Position numbers and translations under genes: made by a program. The notes below the pieces were generated by a model, which saw only the letters and a list, made by a program, of their open reading frames with translations, was not told the origin of the DNA and ran no database searches. Source: UBA7398 sp947491605 (GTDB taxonomy: Bacteria > Actinomycetota > Actinomycetes > Nanopelagicales > Nanopelagicaceae). Taken from it: a DNA stretch of 36,951 bases. Below are positions 23,580 to 31,899 of the stretch, piece after piece (within the stretch, counting starts at the first letter, position 1; every line of letters begins with the position of its first letter). The stretch covers positions 1 to 36,951 of the forward strand of contig CANLJW010000010.1 in assembly GCA_947491605.1 (NCBI GenBank), written 5' to 3'.

Positions 23580-23683
23580 TTTTCTCCTAGCAATTAATTC
23601 AAACGCCTTTGCGCTCGATGGCCCTATATAACTCATTGACCCTGTGGTAAAAGTATAGTTTTCCTTAGAGCCAGGTGTGAATT

Positions 23684-23830
23684 ATGGACAGAACCCTCAA
23701 AGTTATGCTCAGTAGCGCTTATCTGAAAGACGAGAATCCTCTTTTAACCGTCATTAGAGAGGGAGCACTCTACTTAGTGGATGTCCCCAGCCATGGGGAA
23801 CCAAAACCCTCTAGGAGTGGGTCGCGATGA
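23684..23830 (+). CDS. Possible 48-aa small protein overlapping the collagen-like gene
   Basis: ATG 23684 opens a 48-codon frame whose TGA overlaps the next ATG as ATGA, the usual coupling signal. The product begins MDRTLKVMLSSAYLKDENP, then LTVIREGALYLVDVP, a plausible compact alpha/beta start with a basic Pro/Ser end. TATAGT (23654-23659) could be its -10, leaving an ~18-nt leader. The family was not recognised. It could be a real small gene, a leader ORF, or chance. Confidence 0.45.
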   Translation: MDRTLKVMLSSAYLKDENPLLTVIREGALYLVDVPSHGEPKPSRSGSR

Positions 23831-24918
23831 ATGCAAAATCACGAAAAACATTTCTCTTTCCTCTAGTAATTTTTACATTGATTGCAACACAAATTTCGAC
23901 AACGGCAAGCTCGGGCGCAACACTTGGAAAAACATTTAAAGCTGCAGGAAGAACAACTTCTGCAATACCAACAATGTTATTAAGCGGCAGCGGTGCACCT
24001 TCTGCTTCGGTTGGAATAAATGGCGATTTTTATATTGATAAAAAAACATTCAATTTATTTGGCCCAAAAGCAAACGGGAAATGGCCCGTGCCAATTAATT
24101 TAAAAGGTCCAACTGGATTAATGGGTCCGCAAGGCGTTGATGGAAAAACTGGATCAACGGGATCAGTTTCGGTAGGAAGTGTCGGTGATACTGGAGCACA
24201 AGGTGCACAAGGTGACACTGGCGCAACTGGTGAAAAAGGCGATAAAGGTGATACTGGCGCGACAGGTGCAACTGGCGCAACAGGAGAGCGAGGCGCAACG
24301 GGAGAGCGAGGCGCAACAGGTGCTTCGGGTGGATCCGGTGCAACAGGTTCACAAGGTTCACAAGGTGCAACCGGAGGTGCGGGCACATCGGGAACAAATG
24401 GAACGAATGGAACTAATGGAACTAATGGTTCTATCGGTTCACAAGGTGCTCAAGGGTTGAAAGGTGATACCGGAACAGTTGGTAGCACTGGTTCTACAGG
24501 TCCATCAAACGCTTACTACATAAGTGTTGGCACATTCACTTTAAATTCAAGTGCCTGGCCTTCATCTGCTGGATCGCCAAGTATTGGAACTTTAGAAGCT
24601 AATAAAAATTATGTTTTCGATGTAATTCTTAAAGGCAAAATTGCCAACAGCGTGACTAGTAAATATTTTGGTTTAACAAGTTCCTGTTCTAGCGGTTTAG
24701 CTACATTGAATGCAAACTATGTAGTTTCAGAATCATTTGATGTAATTAGTGAACTTGCTTCACATTCTTATGTTTTTCATGTGATTGGAACAGTTGCGAT
24801 GGGAAACAGCGCAGGTTCACTTGCGTTTACAATAATTGATTTACAGGGAGTTAGTGGATCAAATGCAATGGTATTTAGTGGATCAGCGGTAATTCAATTA
24901 GTGGGGAGTATTGGATAA
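23827..24918 (+). CDS. Exported collagen-like (Gly-X-Y) repeat protein
   Basis: This 363-aa protein has a signal peptide at about 1-32. An N-terminal region (33-92) with GDFYIDKKTFNLFGPK resembles the strand that precedes collagen repeats in many bacterial proteins. A Gly-X-Y tract runs from about 94 to 226 (GATGEKGDKGDTGATG and similar, with a short break around SVSVGSV), including GTNGTNGTNG. The C-terminal globular domain (about 228-363) probably trimerises the collagen stalk. It is likely surface-exposed or secreted; a role in adhesion is inference. The ATG overlaps the stop of a 48-codon ORF. Confidence 0.85.
   Translation: MNAKSRKTFLFPLVIFTLIATQISTTASSGATLGKTFKAAGRTTSAIPTMLLSGSGAPSASVGINGDFYIDKKTFNLFGPKANGKWPVPINLKGPTGLMGPQGVDGKTGSTGSVSVGSVGDTGAQGAQGDTGATGEKGDKGDTGATGATGATGERGATGERGATGASGGSGATGSQGSQGATGGAGTSGTNGTNGTNGTNGSIGSQGAQGLKGDTGTVGSTGSTGPSNAYYISVGTFTLNSSAWPSSAGSPSIGTLEANKNYVFDVILKGKIANSVTSKYFGLTSSCSSGLATLNANYVVSESFDVISELASHSYVFHVIGTVAMGNSAGSLAFTIIDLQGVSGSNAMVFSGSAVIQLVGSIG
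24180..24480 (+). repeat. Gly-X-Y coding repeats, including a near-perfect 15-bp tandem
   Basis: Nine-nucleotide periodicity of ggt/ggc-act/gca-... codons runs through the collagen tract. Two adjacent copies of gagagcgaggcgcaac at about 24281-24313 and runs of aatggaac (24397-24428) are the most regular parts. Expected to vary in length between strains. Confidence 0.6.
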
Positions 24919-24937
24919 ATAAACTCCAAGGAAAAAT

Positions 24938-25011
<74 letters not shown>

Positions 25012-25120
25012 GTTGTTTACGCGGTCTTGCTTCTCGCGGAGGGATTCTCTGCGAGGGGCATAGGTTATCGGGTGGGGTAATAACTTGGGAATTTCTCGTC
25101 TAGACTCTCACATTGCGCCG

Positions 25121-25196
25121 CGGGGCGTAGCGTAGTGGCTAGCGCGCCTGCTTTGGGAGCAGGAGACCGAGAGTTCGAATCTCTCCGCCCCGACCA
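25121..25196 (+). tRNA. tRNA-Pro(UGG)
   Basis: A plus-strand cloverleaf with acceptor CGGGGCG/CGCCCCG, anticodon stem CCTGC/GCAGG around TTTGGGA (anticodon TGG), T-loop TTCGAAT, discriminator A and encoded CCA. TAGACT at 25101-25106 is placed as its -10. Confidence 0.95.
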
Positions 25197-25244
25197 AATT
25201 CCATAAAAATCCTGACCGAGAATGAAACTGTAAAAAGGAGTTCC

Positions 25245-26534
25245 GTGAAAAGCGCCGTTGAAAAACTTTCGCCAACTCGAGTTAAGTTAACTATTGATTT
25301 GGAATTCACCGAGCTCGCACCGCACATCAAAGATGCATACCAGAGTATTTCCGAGAAAATTGTTATCCCTGGGTTCCGTAAAGGAAAAGTTCCGCAAGCA
25401 ATGATCGATCAACGCGTTGGCCGTGGCTCTGTTCTCGATGAAGCGATAAATGCAGCACTTCCGGTTTTTTATAGCCAAGCTGTTCGCGAGCATGAAGTAC
25501 TTGTAGTGGGACGACCAAATGTTGATATTACCGAGCTTGAAGATAATAAGAAAGTTGCTTTCACGGTCGAAGTAGAAGTTCGTCCAGAGATAGACCTTCC
25601 AGACTTTTCAAAGATTTCTGTCAAAGTTGATGACGTAGCAGTCACAGAGAAAGATATTGAAGAGCAAGTAGATTCACTGCGCGCTCGCTTTGGCACCTTA
25701 ACTGCTGTTGAAAAAGATGCCGCTACTGGCGACTTCGTTTCAATTGATTTAGTTGCAAAAGTAGATGGCAAAGAAATTGAAGGCGGATCTGCAAACGGAA
25801 TTTCATATGAAGTTGGCTCCGGAAAGATGATTGAAGGGTTAGATGAAGTACTTGTTGGCTTAAAAGTCGAAGACCAAAAAACTTTTAATGCACCACTTGT
25901 TGGAATGGCTGACGGCGAAATTGGCGATATAACTGTAACTTTGAAAGCGGTAAAGACTCGCGAACTACCAGAGTTAAATGATGAATTCGCAAAGCTTGCA
26001 AGCGAATTCGACACTTTAACTGAACTTCGCGCTGATGTAAGTGAGCGTTTAACTCGATTAAAGAGCATGGAACAAGGTGCCCAAGCACGCGACCTTCTTG
26101 TGCAACAGTTATTAGATACTTTGAAAATTCCAATTCCAGAAGGAATTGTGGAAGAAGAAGTAACTGCGCATTTAGAGAAGGAAAGCCGCTTAGATGACAC
26201 TGTTCACCGCGCTGAAGTTATTGAAGAAGTTAAGAAGAGCTTGGCTACCGAATTCTTACTAGATGCGATTGTTAGAGCTGAAAATGTACAAGTTTCAGAA
26301 GCTGAATTAACTGAATACTTAATTCGTTCCTCGGCTCGTTACGGAATGGCTCCAGAACAATTCGTGCAAGAGATTTCGAAGTCTGGTCAAATAACTTCAG
26401 TTGTAGCCGATGTTTCTCGAACCAAAGCACTTGCCGTTGTGTTAGAACGAGTGGCTGTTGAAGATGCATCTGGTCGCAAAGTTGATTTAGAAGCGTTGCG
26501 CCCTAAGCCTGAAATAGCTGAACCAACCGAATAA
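25245..26534 (+). CDS. tig: Trigger factor
   Basis: This 429-aa ribosome-bound chaperone and peptidyl-prolyl isomerase has three parts. The ribosome-binding signature GFRKGKVP lies at 43-50. An FKBP-type domain spans about 150-240 (GDFVSIDLVAKVDGKEIEGG, then GSGKMIEGLDEVLVGL). The long helical C-terminal chaperone arms run to residue 429. GTG 25245 has AAAAGGAG 4 nt upstream. It sits just ahead of clpP1, the standard actinobacterial order, but a terminator and a ClgR-like operator separate them. Confidence 0.95.
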   Translation: MKSAVEKLSPTRVKLTIDLEFTELAPHIKDAYQSISEKIVIPGFRKGKVPQAMIDQRVGRGSVLDEAINAALPVFYSQAVREHEVLVVGRPNVDITELEDNKKVAFTVEVEVRPEIDLPDFSKISVKVDDVAVTEKDIEEQVDSLRARFGTLTAVEKDAATGDFVSIDLVAKVDGKEIEGGSANGISYEVGSGKMIEGLDEVLVGLKVEDQKTFNAPLVGMADGEIGDITVTLKAVKTRELPELNDEFAKLASEFDTLTELRADVSERLTRLKSMEQGAQARDLLVQQLLDTLKIPIPEGIVEEEVTAHLEKESRLDDTVHRAEVIEEVKKSLATEFLLDAIVRAENVQVSEAELTEYLIRSSARYGMAPEQFVQEISKSGQITSVVADVSRTKALAVVLERVAVEDASGRKVDLEALRPKPEIAEPTE

Positions 26535-26537
26535 TCG

Positions 26538-26555
26538 CTTCGCTCTAAGCGAACA
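26538..26555 (-). promoter_or_regulatory. ClgR-like operator before clpP1
   Basis: On the minus strand, TGTTCGCTTAGAGCGAAG fits at every position the ClgR consensus recalled from Corynebacterium (WNNWCGCYNANRGCGWWS). It is centred about 100 nt before clpP1, overlapping the tig terminator. ClgR activates clp genes in actinobacteria. No clgR gene is in the window. Confidence 0.6.
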
Positions 26556-26578
26556 AGCGCGCTTTTCGCATCTTTTTT
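26549..26578 (+). terminator. Rho-independent terminator after tig
   Basis: GCGAA-c-AAG pairs with CTT-TTCGC (8 bp, one bulged C, loop CGCG) and is followed by ATCTTTTTT. It begins 14 nt after the tig stop and shares bases with the ClgR-like site. Confidence 0.65.
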
Positions 26579-26644
26579 GGTTTATCAGGAAGCAATTGCA
26601 CGTAAAGATTGTTAGGGTCATTACCAGAATAGATGGAGGAAATC

Positions 26645-27265
26645 GTGGAGCTTATAACGCCACAATCTCGCTCAGCACAAACAAGTGTGGGTGGATTGGA
26701 AGATCGAGTTTATGACCGACTTTTAAAGGAAAGAATTATTTTCCTAGGGTCGGTAGTCGAAGATTCCATGGCAAATGCAATCGCTGCACAAATGCTATTG
26801 CTAGCTGCCGAAGATCCAGATAAAGATATTTATCTTTACATCAACTCACCTGGTGGTTCTATCTCTGCGGGTATGGCGATTTACGACACCATGCAATACA
26901 TCAAGAATGACGTTGCAACAGTTGCAATGGGTCTTGCTGCATCTATGGGTCAATTCTTATTATGTGCCGGTGCTGCTGGAAAACGTTATGCGTTGCCACA
27001 CGCACGAATCATGATGCACCAACCTTCTGGTGGAATTGGTGGAACTGCAAGTGATATAAAGATTCAAGCAGAACAGATGTCTTTCACTAAAAAAGGAATG
27101 GCCGAATTAATTGCATTCCACACTGGTCAAAAGGTAGAAATTATCGAAGCTGATTCAGATCGTGACCGTTGGTTTGCTGCCGAAGAAGCAAAAGAGTATG
27201 GCTTTGTTGATCATGTTGTTAAATCTGCTGGCCAAGTAGCAGGAAGTGGTGGTACTGCCCGATGA
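26645..27265 (+). CDS. clpP1: ATP-dependent Clp protease proteolytic subunit ClpP1
   Basis: This 206-aa serine protease subunit has catalytic Ser100 in GLAASMGQFLL and His125 in RIMMHQPSGG, with the Asp in EADSDRDRW. It forms a mixed ClpP1P2 barrel in actinobacteria, driven by ClpX or ClpC. GTG 26645 was chosen because GGAGG (26636-26640) lies 4 nt before it. The upstream in-frame ATG 26633 would place that site inside the coding region. The stop overlaps clpP2 as ATGA. Confidence 0.93.
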   Translation: MELITPQSRSAQTSVGGLEDRVYDRLLKERIIFLGSVVEDSMANAIAAQMLLLAAEDPDKDIYLYINSPGGSISAGMAIYDTMQYIKNDVATVAMGLAASMGQFLLCAGAAGKRYALPHARIMMHQPSGGIGGTASDIKIQAEQMSFTKKGMAELIAFHTGQKVEIIEADSDRDRWFAAEEAKEYGFVDHVVKSAGQVAGSGGTAR

Positions 27266-27891
27266 AACAATCCGACCTAATTAATCAAGTAAGTCGTTAT
27301 GTGCTCCCAACAATTGAAGAGCGCACTAGCTATGGATACAAGCGCCTTGATCCTTATACAAAATTATTCGAAGAGCGCATTATTTTCTTGGGTCAAGCAA
27401 TTGATGACACCGTTGCTAATGATGTCATGGCCCAACTTTTGACTTTGGAATCCATGGATCCAGATCGTGACATCATGATGTACATCAACTCACCTGGTGG
27501 ATCATTTACTGCGTTAACTGCAATTTATGACACGATGCAATTCGTTCGCCCAGATGTAATGACAATCTGTCTTGGTCAAGCTGCATCTGCTGCTGCTGTA
27601 TTACTTGCTGGCGGAACTGCTGGAAAGCGTTACGCGCTCGAGCATTCACGAATTTTAATCCACCAGCCATATAGCGAAGGTGGCGGACAAGGTTCCGATA
27701 TTGAAATTCAAGCTCGCGAAGTTATGCGGATGCGGACTCTTCTTGAAGAGATGTTAGCTAAGCACTCTTCACGACCAAAAGAAGAGATTGCTAAAGATAT
27801 TGAACGCGACAAGATCCTTACTTCAGCTGAAGCAGTTGAGTACGGATTAATCGATCAAATTCTCGCTTCGCGCAAAGCTTCAAAGAAGTAA
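27262..27891 (+). CDS. clpP2: ATP-dependent Clp protease proteolytic subunit ClpP2
   Basis: This 209-aa partner subunit of ClpP1 has catalytic Ser109 in GQAASAAAVLL, His134 in RILIHQPYS and the Asp near DIERDKIL. The N-terminus (RYVLPTIEERTSYGYKRLDP) is the form that docks the ATPase in actinobacteria. The ATG overlaps the clpP1 TGA, so the two subunits are made together. Confidence 0.95.
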   Translation: MKQSDLINQVSRYVLPTIEERTSYGYKRLDPYTKLFEERIIFLGQAIDDTVANDVMAQLLTLESMDPDRDIMMYINSPGGSFTALTAIYDTMQFVRPDVMTICLGQAASAAAVLLAGGTAGKRYALEHSRILIHQPYSEGGGQGSDIEIQAREVMRMRTLLEEMLAKHSSRPKEEIAKDIERDKILTSAEAVEYGLIDQILASRKASKK

Positions 27892-27897
27892 TTACTC

Positions 27898-27940
27898 TAA
27901 GAGCGAACAGCTTTTTAGTGATTAACGCGCACTAATCACG
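27898..27940 (+). repeat. Dispersed ~42-nt element, copy B, with 7-bp hairpin
   Basis: TAAGAGCGAACAG (27898-27910) plus a 20-nt spacer and ACTAATCACG (27931-27940) mirror the element at 141-182. Here GTGATTA/TAATCAC (27918-27924 with 27933-27939) forms a 7-bp stem with an 8-nt loop. There is no T-tract, so it is not an ordinary terminator. It lies between clpP2 and clpX. Confidence 0.4.
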
Positions 27941-27972
27941 ACACAACTAAGCACTTCCGCGTACCCTTAGCG

Positions 27973-27991
27973 CAACGGATTCCCCCCGTTG
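27973..27991 (+). promoter_or_regulatory. Leader hairpin just before the clpX ribosome-binding site
   Basis: CAACGG pairs with CCGTTG around ATTCCCC; the AGAAGAGGA ribosome-binding region starts one base later. It could modulate access to the site. Confidence 0.35.
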
Positions 27992-28004
27992 AGAAGAGGA
28001 CGTA

Positions 28005-29291
28005 ATGACACGCATCGGTGAAAGCGGTGACCTGCTTAAATGTTCTTTCTGCGGAAAGACGCAGAAGCAAGTTAAAAAGTTAATTGCTGGTCCAGGCGTA
28101 TATATATGTGACGAGTGCATCGAGCTCTGTAACGAAATTATTGAGGACGAGCTAAGCGAGAGCACCTCACTTGGAATCCAAGAACTTCCTAAACCAACTG
28201 AAATTTTTAATTTCTTAGATCAATATGTAATCGGACAAATGCGCGCTAAGAAATCCTTATCAGTTGCCGTTTATAACCATTACAAGCGAATTAAGTCTGG
28301 CGGTGGAACTCGCGAAGATGGTGTCGAACTCGCGAAGAGCAATATTCTTTTATTAGGCCCAACTGGTTGTGGCAAAACTTTACTTGCGCAAACATTGGCA
28401 AAAATGTTAAACGTTCCATTTGCAATTGCGGATGCGACTGCGTTAACCGAAGCTGGCTATGTCGGTGAAGATGTTGAAAACATTCTGCTTAAATTAATTC
28501 AAGCAGCTGATTTTGATGTTAAGAAAGCCGAAACTGGAATTATTTACATTGATGAAATCGATAAAGTTGCTCGCAAGAGTGAGAACCCTTCAATCACTCG
28601 AGATGTCTCTGGTGAAGGCGTACAACAAGCGCTGTTGAAAATTCTGGAAGGTACAACTGCATCAGTTCCACCACAAGGTGGTCGTAAACATCCACATCAA
28701 GAATTTATCCAAATCGATACTACAAATGTCTTATTTATTGTAGGCGGAGCATTTGCTGGCCTTGAGAAAATTATTGAAGGTCGTAAAGGAAAAGCTGGCG
28801 TTGGATTTAATGCAACGCTGCAAAGTGAAGCAGATAAGAAAACACTTGATATATTCGCAGATGTAATGCCCGAAGATTTGTTGAAATTTGGCATGATTCC
28901 AGAGTTCATTGGCAGATTGCCGATTGTTACTAGCGTAGAGAATTTAGACCGCGCTGCGTTATTACAAATTCTTACTGAACCTAAGAATGCGCTAGTTAAG
29001 CAATATCAACACTTGTTTGAAATGGATGATATTGAACTTGAAATTCAACCGGAAGCGTTAGTTGTGATTGCAGATCAAGCTATTAAGCGTGGCACTGGAG
29101 CACGCGGACTTCGCGCCATAATGGAAGAAGTTTTATTGCCGGTAATGTACGAAGTTCCATCTAAGAGTGAAATCGGAAAAGTTCTGATTACGCCAGAAGT
29201 TGTTTCAGATCATGCGACCCCAACCTTTGTTGACCGCGGTGTTATGGGTCCAAAGCGCACAAATAAGCGTTCAGAAGAGAAGAGCGCTTAA
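28005..29291 (+). CDS. clpX: ATP-dependent Clp protease ATP-binding subunit ClpX
   Basis: This 428-aa AAA+ unfoldase feeds substrates to ClpP. The N-terminal zinc domain has C13, C16, C35 and C38. Walker A is GPTGCGKT at 118-125, Walker B is IIYIDEIDK, and the pore loop is in the AGYVGEDVE region. The ClpP-docking loop reads GVGFNA rather than the usual IGF. The arginine finger/sensor segment IPEFIGRLP is present. ATG 28005 follows a GAGGAC ribosome-binding site. Confidence 0.96.
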   Translation: MTRIGESGDLLKCSFCGKTQKQVKKLIAGPGVYICDECIELCNEIIEDELSESTSLGIQELPKPTEIFNFLDQYVIGQMRAKKSLSVAVYNHYKRIKSGGGTREDGVELAKSNILLLGPTGCGKTLLAQTLAKMLNVPFAIADATALTEAGYVGEDVENILLKLIQAADFDVKKAETGIIYIDEIDKVARKSENPSITRDVSGEGVQQALLKILEGTTASVPPQGGRKHPHQEFIQIDTTNVLFIVGGAFAGLEKIIEGRKGKAGVGFNATLQSEADKKTLDIFADVMPEDLLKFGMIPEFIGRLPIVTSVENLDRAALLQILTEPKNALVKQYQHLFEMDDIELEIQPEALVVIADQAIKRGTGARGLRAIMEEVLLPVMYEVPSKSEIGKVLITPEVVSDHATPTFVDRGVMGPKRTNKRSEEKSA

Positions 29292-29307
29292 TCTAGACTG
29301 TCGCATT

Positions 29308-31899
29308 ATGACTGAGCTGCCATCAAGTTTTGTTCCTGCCGATATCGAGGGACCGCTTTACGCTGCTTGGGTTAAAGCTGGATATTTCAACGCGAATGCA
29401 AAGTCAGATAAGAAACCATTTACGATCGTTATTCCACCGCCAAATGTGACCGGAAGTTTGCATATCGGCCACGCGCTGGATCACACAATTCAAGACATTT
29501 TAATTCGCATGAAGAGAATGAAAGGTTTTGAAACGCTCTGGTTACCTGGAATGGATCACGCTGGAATTGCTACTCAAAATGTTGTTGAAAAACAATTAGC
29601 AGCACAAGGTAAAACTCGCCACGATCTTGGTCGCGAAGAATTTGTTAAGAAAGTTTGGGAATGGAAAGCAGAATCTGGCGGCGCGATTCTCGAACAGATG
29701 AAACGACTTGGCGATAGCGTGGATTGGTCACGTGAAGCTTTCACAATGGATGAGAATTGTTCGCAAGCAGTACTCACAATATTTAAGCGGTTGTTTGATG
29801 CAGGTTTGATTTATCGAGCCGAACGAATCATCAATTGGTGCACCCGTTGCTTAACTGCGCTTTCTGATATTGAAGTTGATCATAAAGAAATCCCTGGCGA
29901 ATTTGTTTCGATTGTCTATGGCGAAGGCGATGATCAAATCACGATCGCGACTACCCGCCCAGAAACCATGTTGGCTGATGGTGCAGTGGCAGTTCATCCT
30001 GATGATCCCCGTTATAAACATATGGTTGGCCGATCTGTATTATTGCCATTAGTAAATCGAATGATTCCGATTATTGCTGACGAAGTTGTTGACCCTGAGT
30101 TTGGAACTGGCGCAGTAAAAGTAACGGCAGCTCATGATCCTAATGACTTCGAAATCGCGAGTCGGCACGACGTTGAATTGATTGTAATCATGGATAAAAA
30201 CGGTGTTATCGAGAATACTGGAACTCAATTTGATGGCATGGATCGTTTCGATGCGCGTAAAGCCGTAGTCGCAGAGTTACGGAAAATGGGCAAAGTCGTT
30301 AACGAAAAGCGTCCTTATTTGCATTCAGTTGGACACTGCTCTCGATGTGAAACCATTGTTGAACCTCGACTTTCTAAACAATGGTTTGTGAAAGTTGCAC
30401 CGCTTGCTAAGGCCGCCGGGGATGCAGTTCGAAACGGTAAAGTAAAAATTGAACCAGTATCAATGGAGCCAAGATATTTTGAATGGGTAGACAACATGCA
30501 CGATTGGTGCATTTCTCGCCAACTTTGGTGGGGACATCGGATTCCAGTTTGGTATGGCCCAAACGGTGAAGAGATTGTTGTTGGACCTGGCGAAAGCGCA
30601 CCAGCAGGTTATGAACAAGATCCAGATGTTTTAGATACTTGGTTCTCATCTGGTCTCTGGCCATTTTCAACACTTGGCTGGCCGAATAAAACGGAAGACT
30701 TAAAGAAGTTTTATCCAACCACAGTATTAGTTACCGGTTACGACATTTTATTCTTCTGGGTAGCGCGCATGATGTTGATGGGGTTATTTGCAATGGATGG
30801 CGTCGCGCCATTTCACACAATCGCGCTACACGGATTAGTGCGCGACAAATTTGGTAAGAAGATGAGTAAGAGTCGTGGCAACGCTGTTGATCCAATTGAG
30901 TTTATGGATAAATATGGATCAGATGCGTTGCGATTCACGCTTGCTAATGGCGCTAACCCAGGTTCTGATCAAGCGCTAGCAGAAGAGTGGGTTGGTGGCG
31001 CCCGTAACTTCGCTACCAAACTCTGGAATGCAACCAGATTCGCAATGATGAATGGCGCAACAGTTGCTGGCGACCTTCCTAATTCAAAAGCTTTAAATCA
31101 TATTGATTTATGGATTCTCAATCGCTTAAACGAAACTATTAAATTAGCTGACCAGAATTTTGAGAATTTTGAGTTCGCAAAAGCTTGTGAAGCGATTTAT
31201 CACTTTGCTTGGGATGACGTTTGCGATTGGTATTTAGAGCTAACTAAAGACGTATTTGCGAAAGGTGGTACTGAAGCCGAAAATACTAAGCGGGTACTCG
31301 GCCATGTACTAGATCAATTATTCCGATTACTTCATCCAGTTATGCCATTCATTACTGAAACTCTTTGGAAAGCGTTAACTAATGGTGAGTCGTTGGTTAT
31401 TTCTGAGTGGCCGGTTGCCGATGCGCCAGTTGATGAAAAGAATGTAACTGCGATAGTTTCTGATTTACAGAATTTAATTACCGAAATACGACGCTTCCGA
31501 AACGACCAAGGAATTAAAACTTCCGCAAAGATTCCAGCTCAAATACATGGGCTTAGCAAGGGTGGGCTTTCGAACTATGAAGGAGCAGTTCGATTTGTAA
31601 CCAGACTCGATGCGCCATCTGAAAAGTTTTCCGCAAGTGCAAAGATTGAGATTGGGCGCTTCAGCGTTGAATTTGATCTAACGGGCAATGTGGACGTGGT
31701 CGCGGAACGGGCGCGATTAACTAAAGATTTAGCCACTATTGAAAAAGATAAACAGACTGCGCTTGTGAAGTTAGAAAATGAAAAATTCATGGCTAAAGCA
31801 CCGATGGACGTTATCAAGGAAATTAGAGAGCGCGCCGAATTTTGTACAACTGAAATAACTCGCATCAATGCCTTACTTGCAGCGCTCCCTTCAAAATGA
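29308..31899 (+). CDS. valS: Valyl-tRNA synthetase
   Basis: This 863-aa class I synthetase has the HIGH motif at 52-55 in PPNVTGSLHIGHALDHT and KMSKS at 518-522. The CP1 editing domain lies between (TIATTRPETMLADGAVAVHP). The anticodon-binding domain and a C-terminal coiled coil (about 790-860) complete the ValRS layout. The frame is open back to 29200, overlapping clpX; ATG 29308 was chosen because TELPSSFVPADIEGPLY is the natural start and TAGACT lies 8 nt before it. The stop overlaps folC as ATGA. Confidence 0.95.
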   Translation: MTELPSSFVPADIEGPLYAAWVKAGYFNANAKSDKKPFTIVIPPPNVTGSLHIGHALDHTIQDILIRMKRMKGFETLWLPGMDHAGIATQNVVEKQLAAQGKTRHDLGREEFVKKVWEWKAESGGAILEQMKRLGDSVDWSREAFTMDENCSQAVLTIFKRLFDAGLIYRAERIINWCTRCLTALSDIEVDHKEIPGEFVSIVYGEGDDQITIATTRPETMLADGAVAVHPDDPRYKHMVGRSVLLPLVNRMIPIIADEVVDPEFGTGAVKVTAAHDPNDFEIASRHDVELIVIMDKNGVIENTGTQFDGMDRFDARKAVVAELRKMGKVVNEKRPYLHSVGHCSRCETIVEPRLSKQWFVKVAPLAKAAGDAVRNGKVKIEPVSMEPRYFEWVDNMHDWCISRQLWWGHRIPVWYGPNGEEIVVGPGESAPAGYEQDPDVLDTWFSSGLWPFSTLGWPNKTEDLKKFYPTTVLVTGYDILFFWVARMMLMGLFAMDGVAPFHTIALHGLVRDKFGKKMSKSRGNAVDPIEFMDKYGSDALRFTLANGANPGSDQALAEEWVGGARNFATKLWNATRFAMMNGATVAGDLPNSKALNHIDLWILNRLNETIKLADQNFENFEFAKACEAIYHFAWDDVCDWYLELTKDVFAKGGTEAENTKRVLGHVLDQLFRLLHPVMPFITETLWKALTNGESLVISEWPVADAPVDEKNVTAIVSDLQNLITEIRRFRNDQGIKTSAKIPAQIHGLSKGGLSNYEGAVRFVTRLDAPSEKFSASAKIEIGRFSVEFDLTGNVDVVAERARLTKDLATIEKDKQTALVKLENEKFMAKAPMDVIKEIRERAEFCTTEITRINALLAALPSK

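Noticed and set aside
24030..24397. Minus-strand ORFs of 118 and 100 aa rich in Pro/Ala/Val or Leu/His
   Set aside because: They are antisense and frame-shifted shadows of the Gly-X-Y repeats of the collagen-like gene; their composition mirrors the repeat.
25469..26200. 243-aa minus-strand ORF inside trigger factor
   Set aside because: Ser-rich antisense shadow of tig, which has full family motifs on the plus strand.
29200..29307. 36-codon N-terminal extension of valS
   Set aside because: It overlaps the clpX coding region in another frame and has no family similarity; ATG 29308 gives the standard start.
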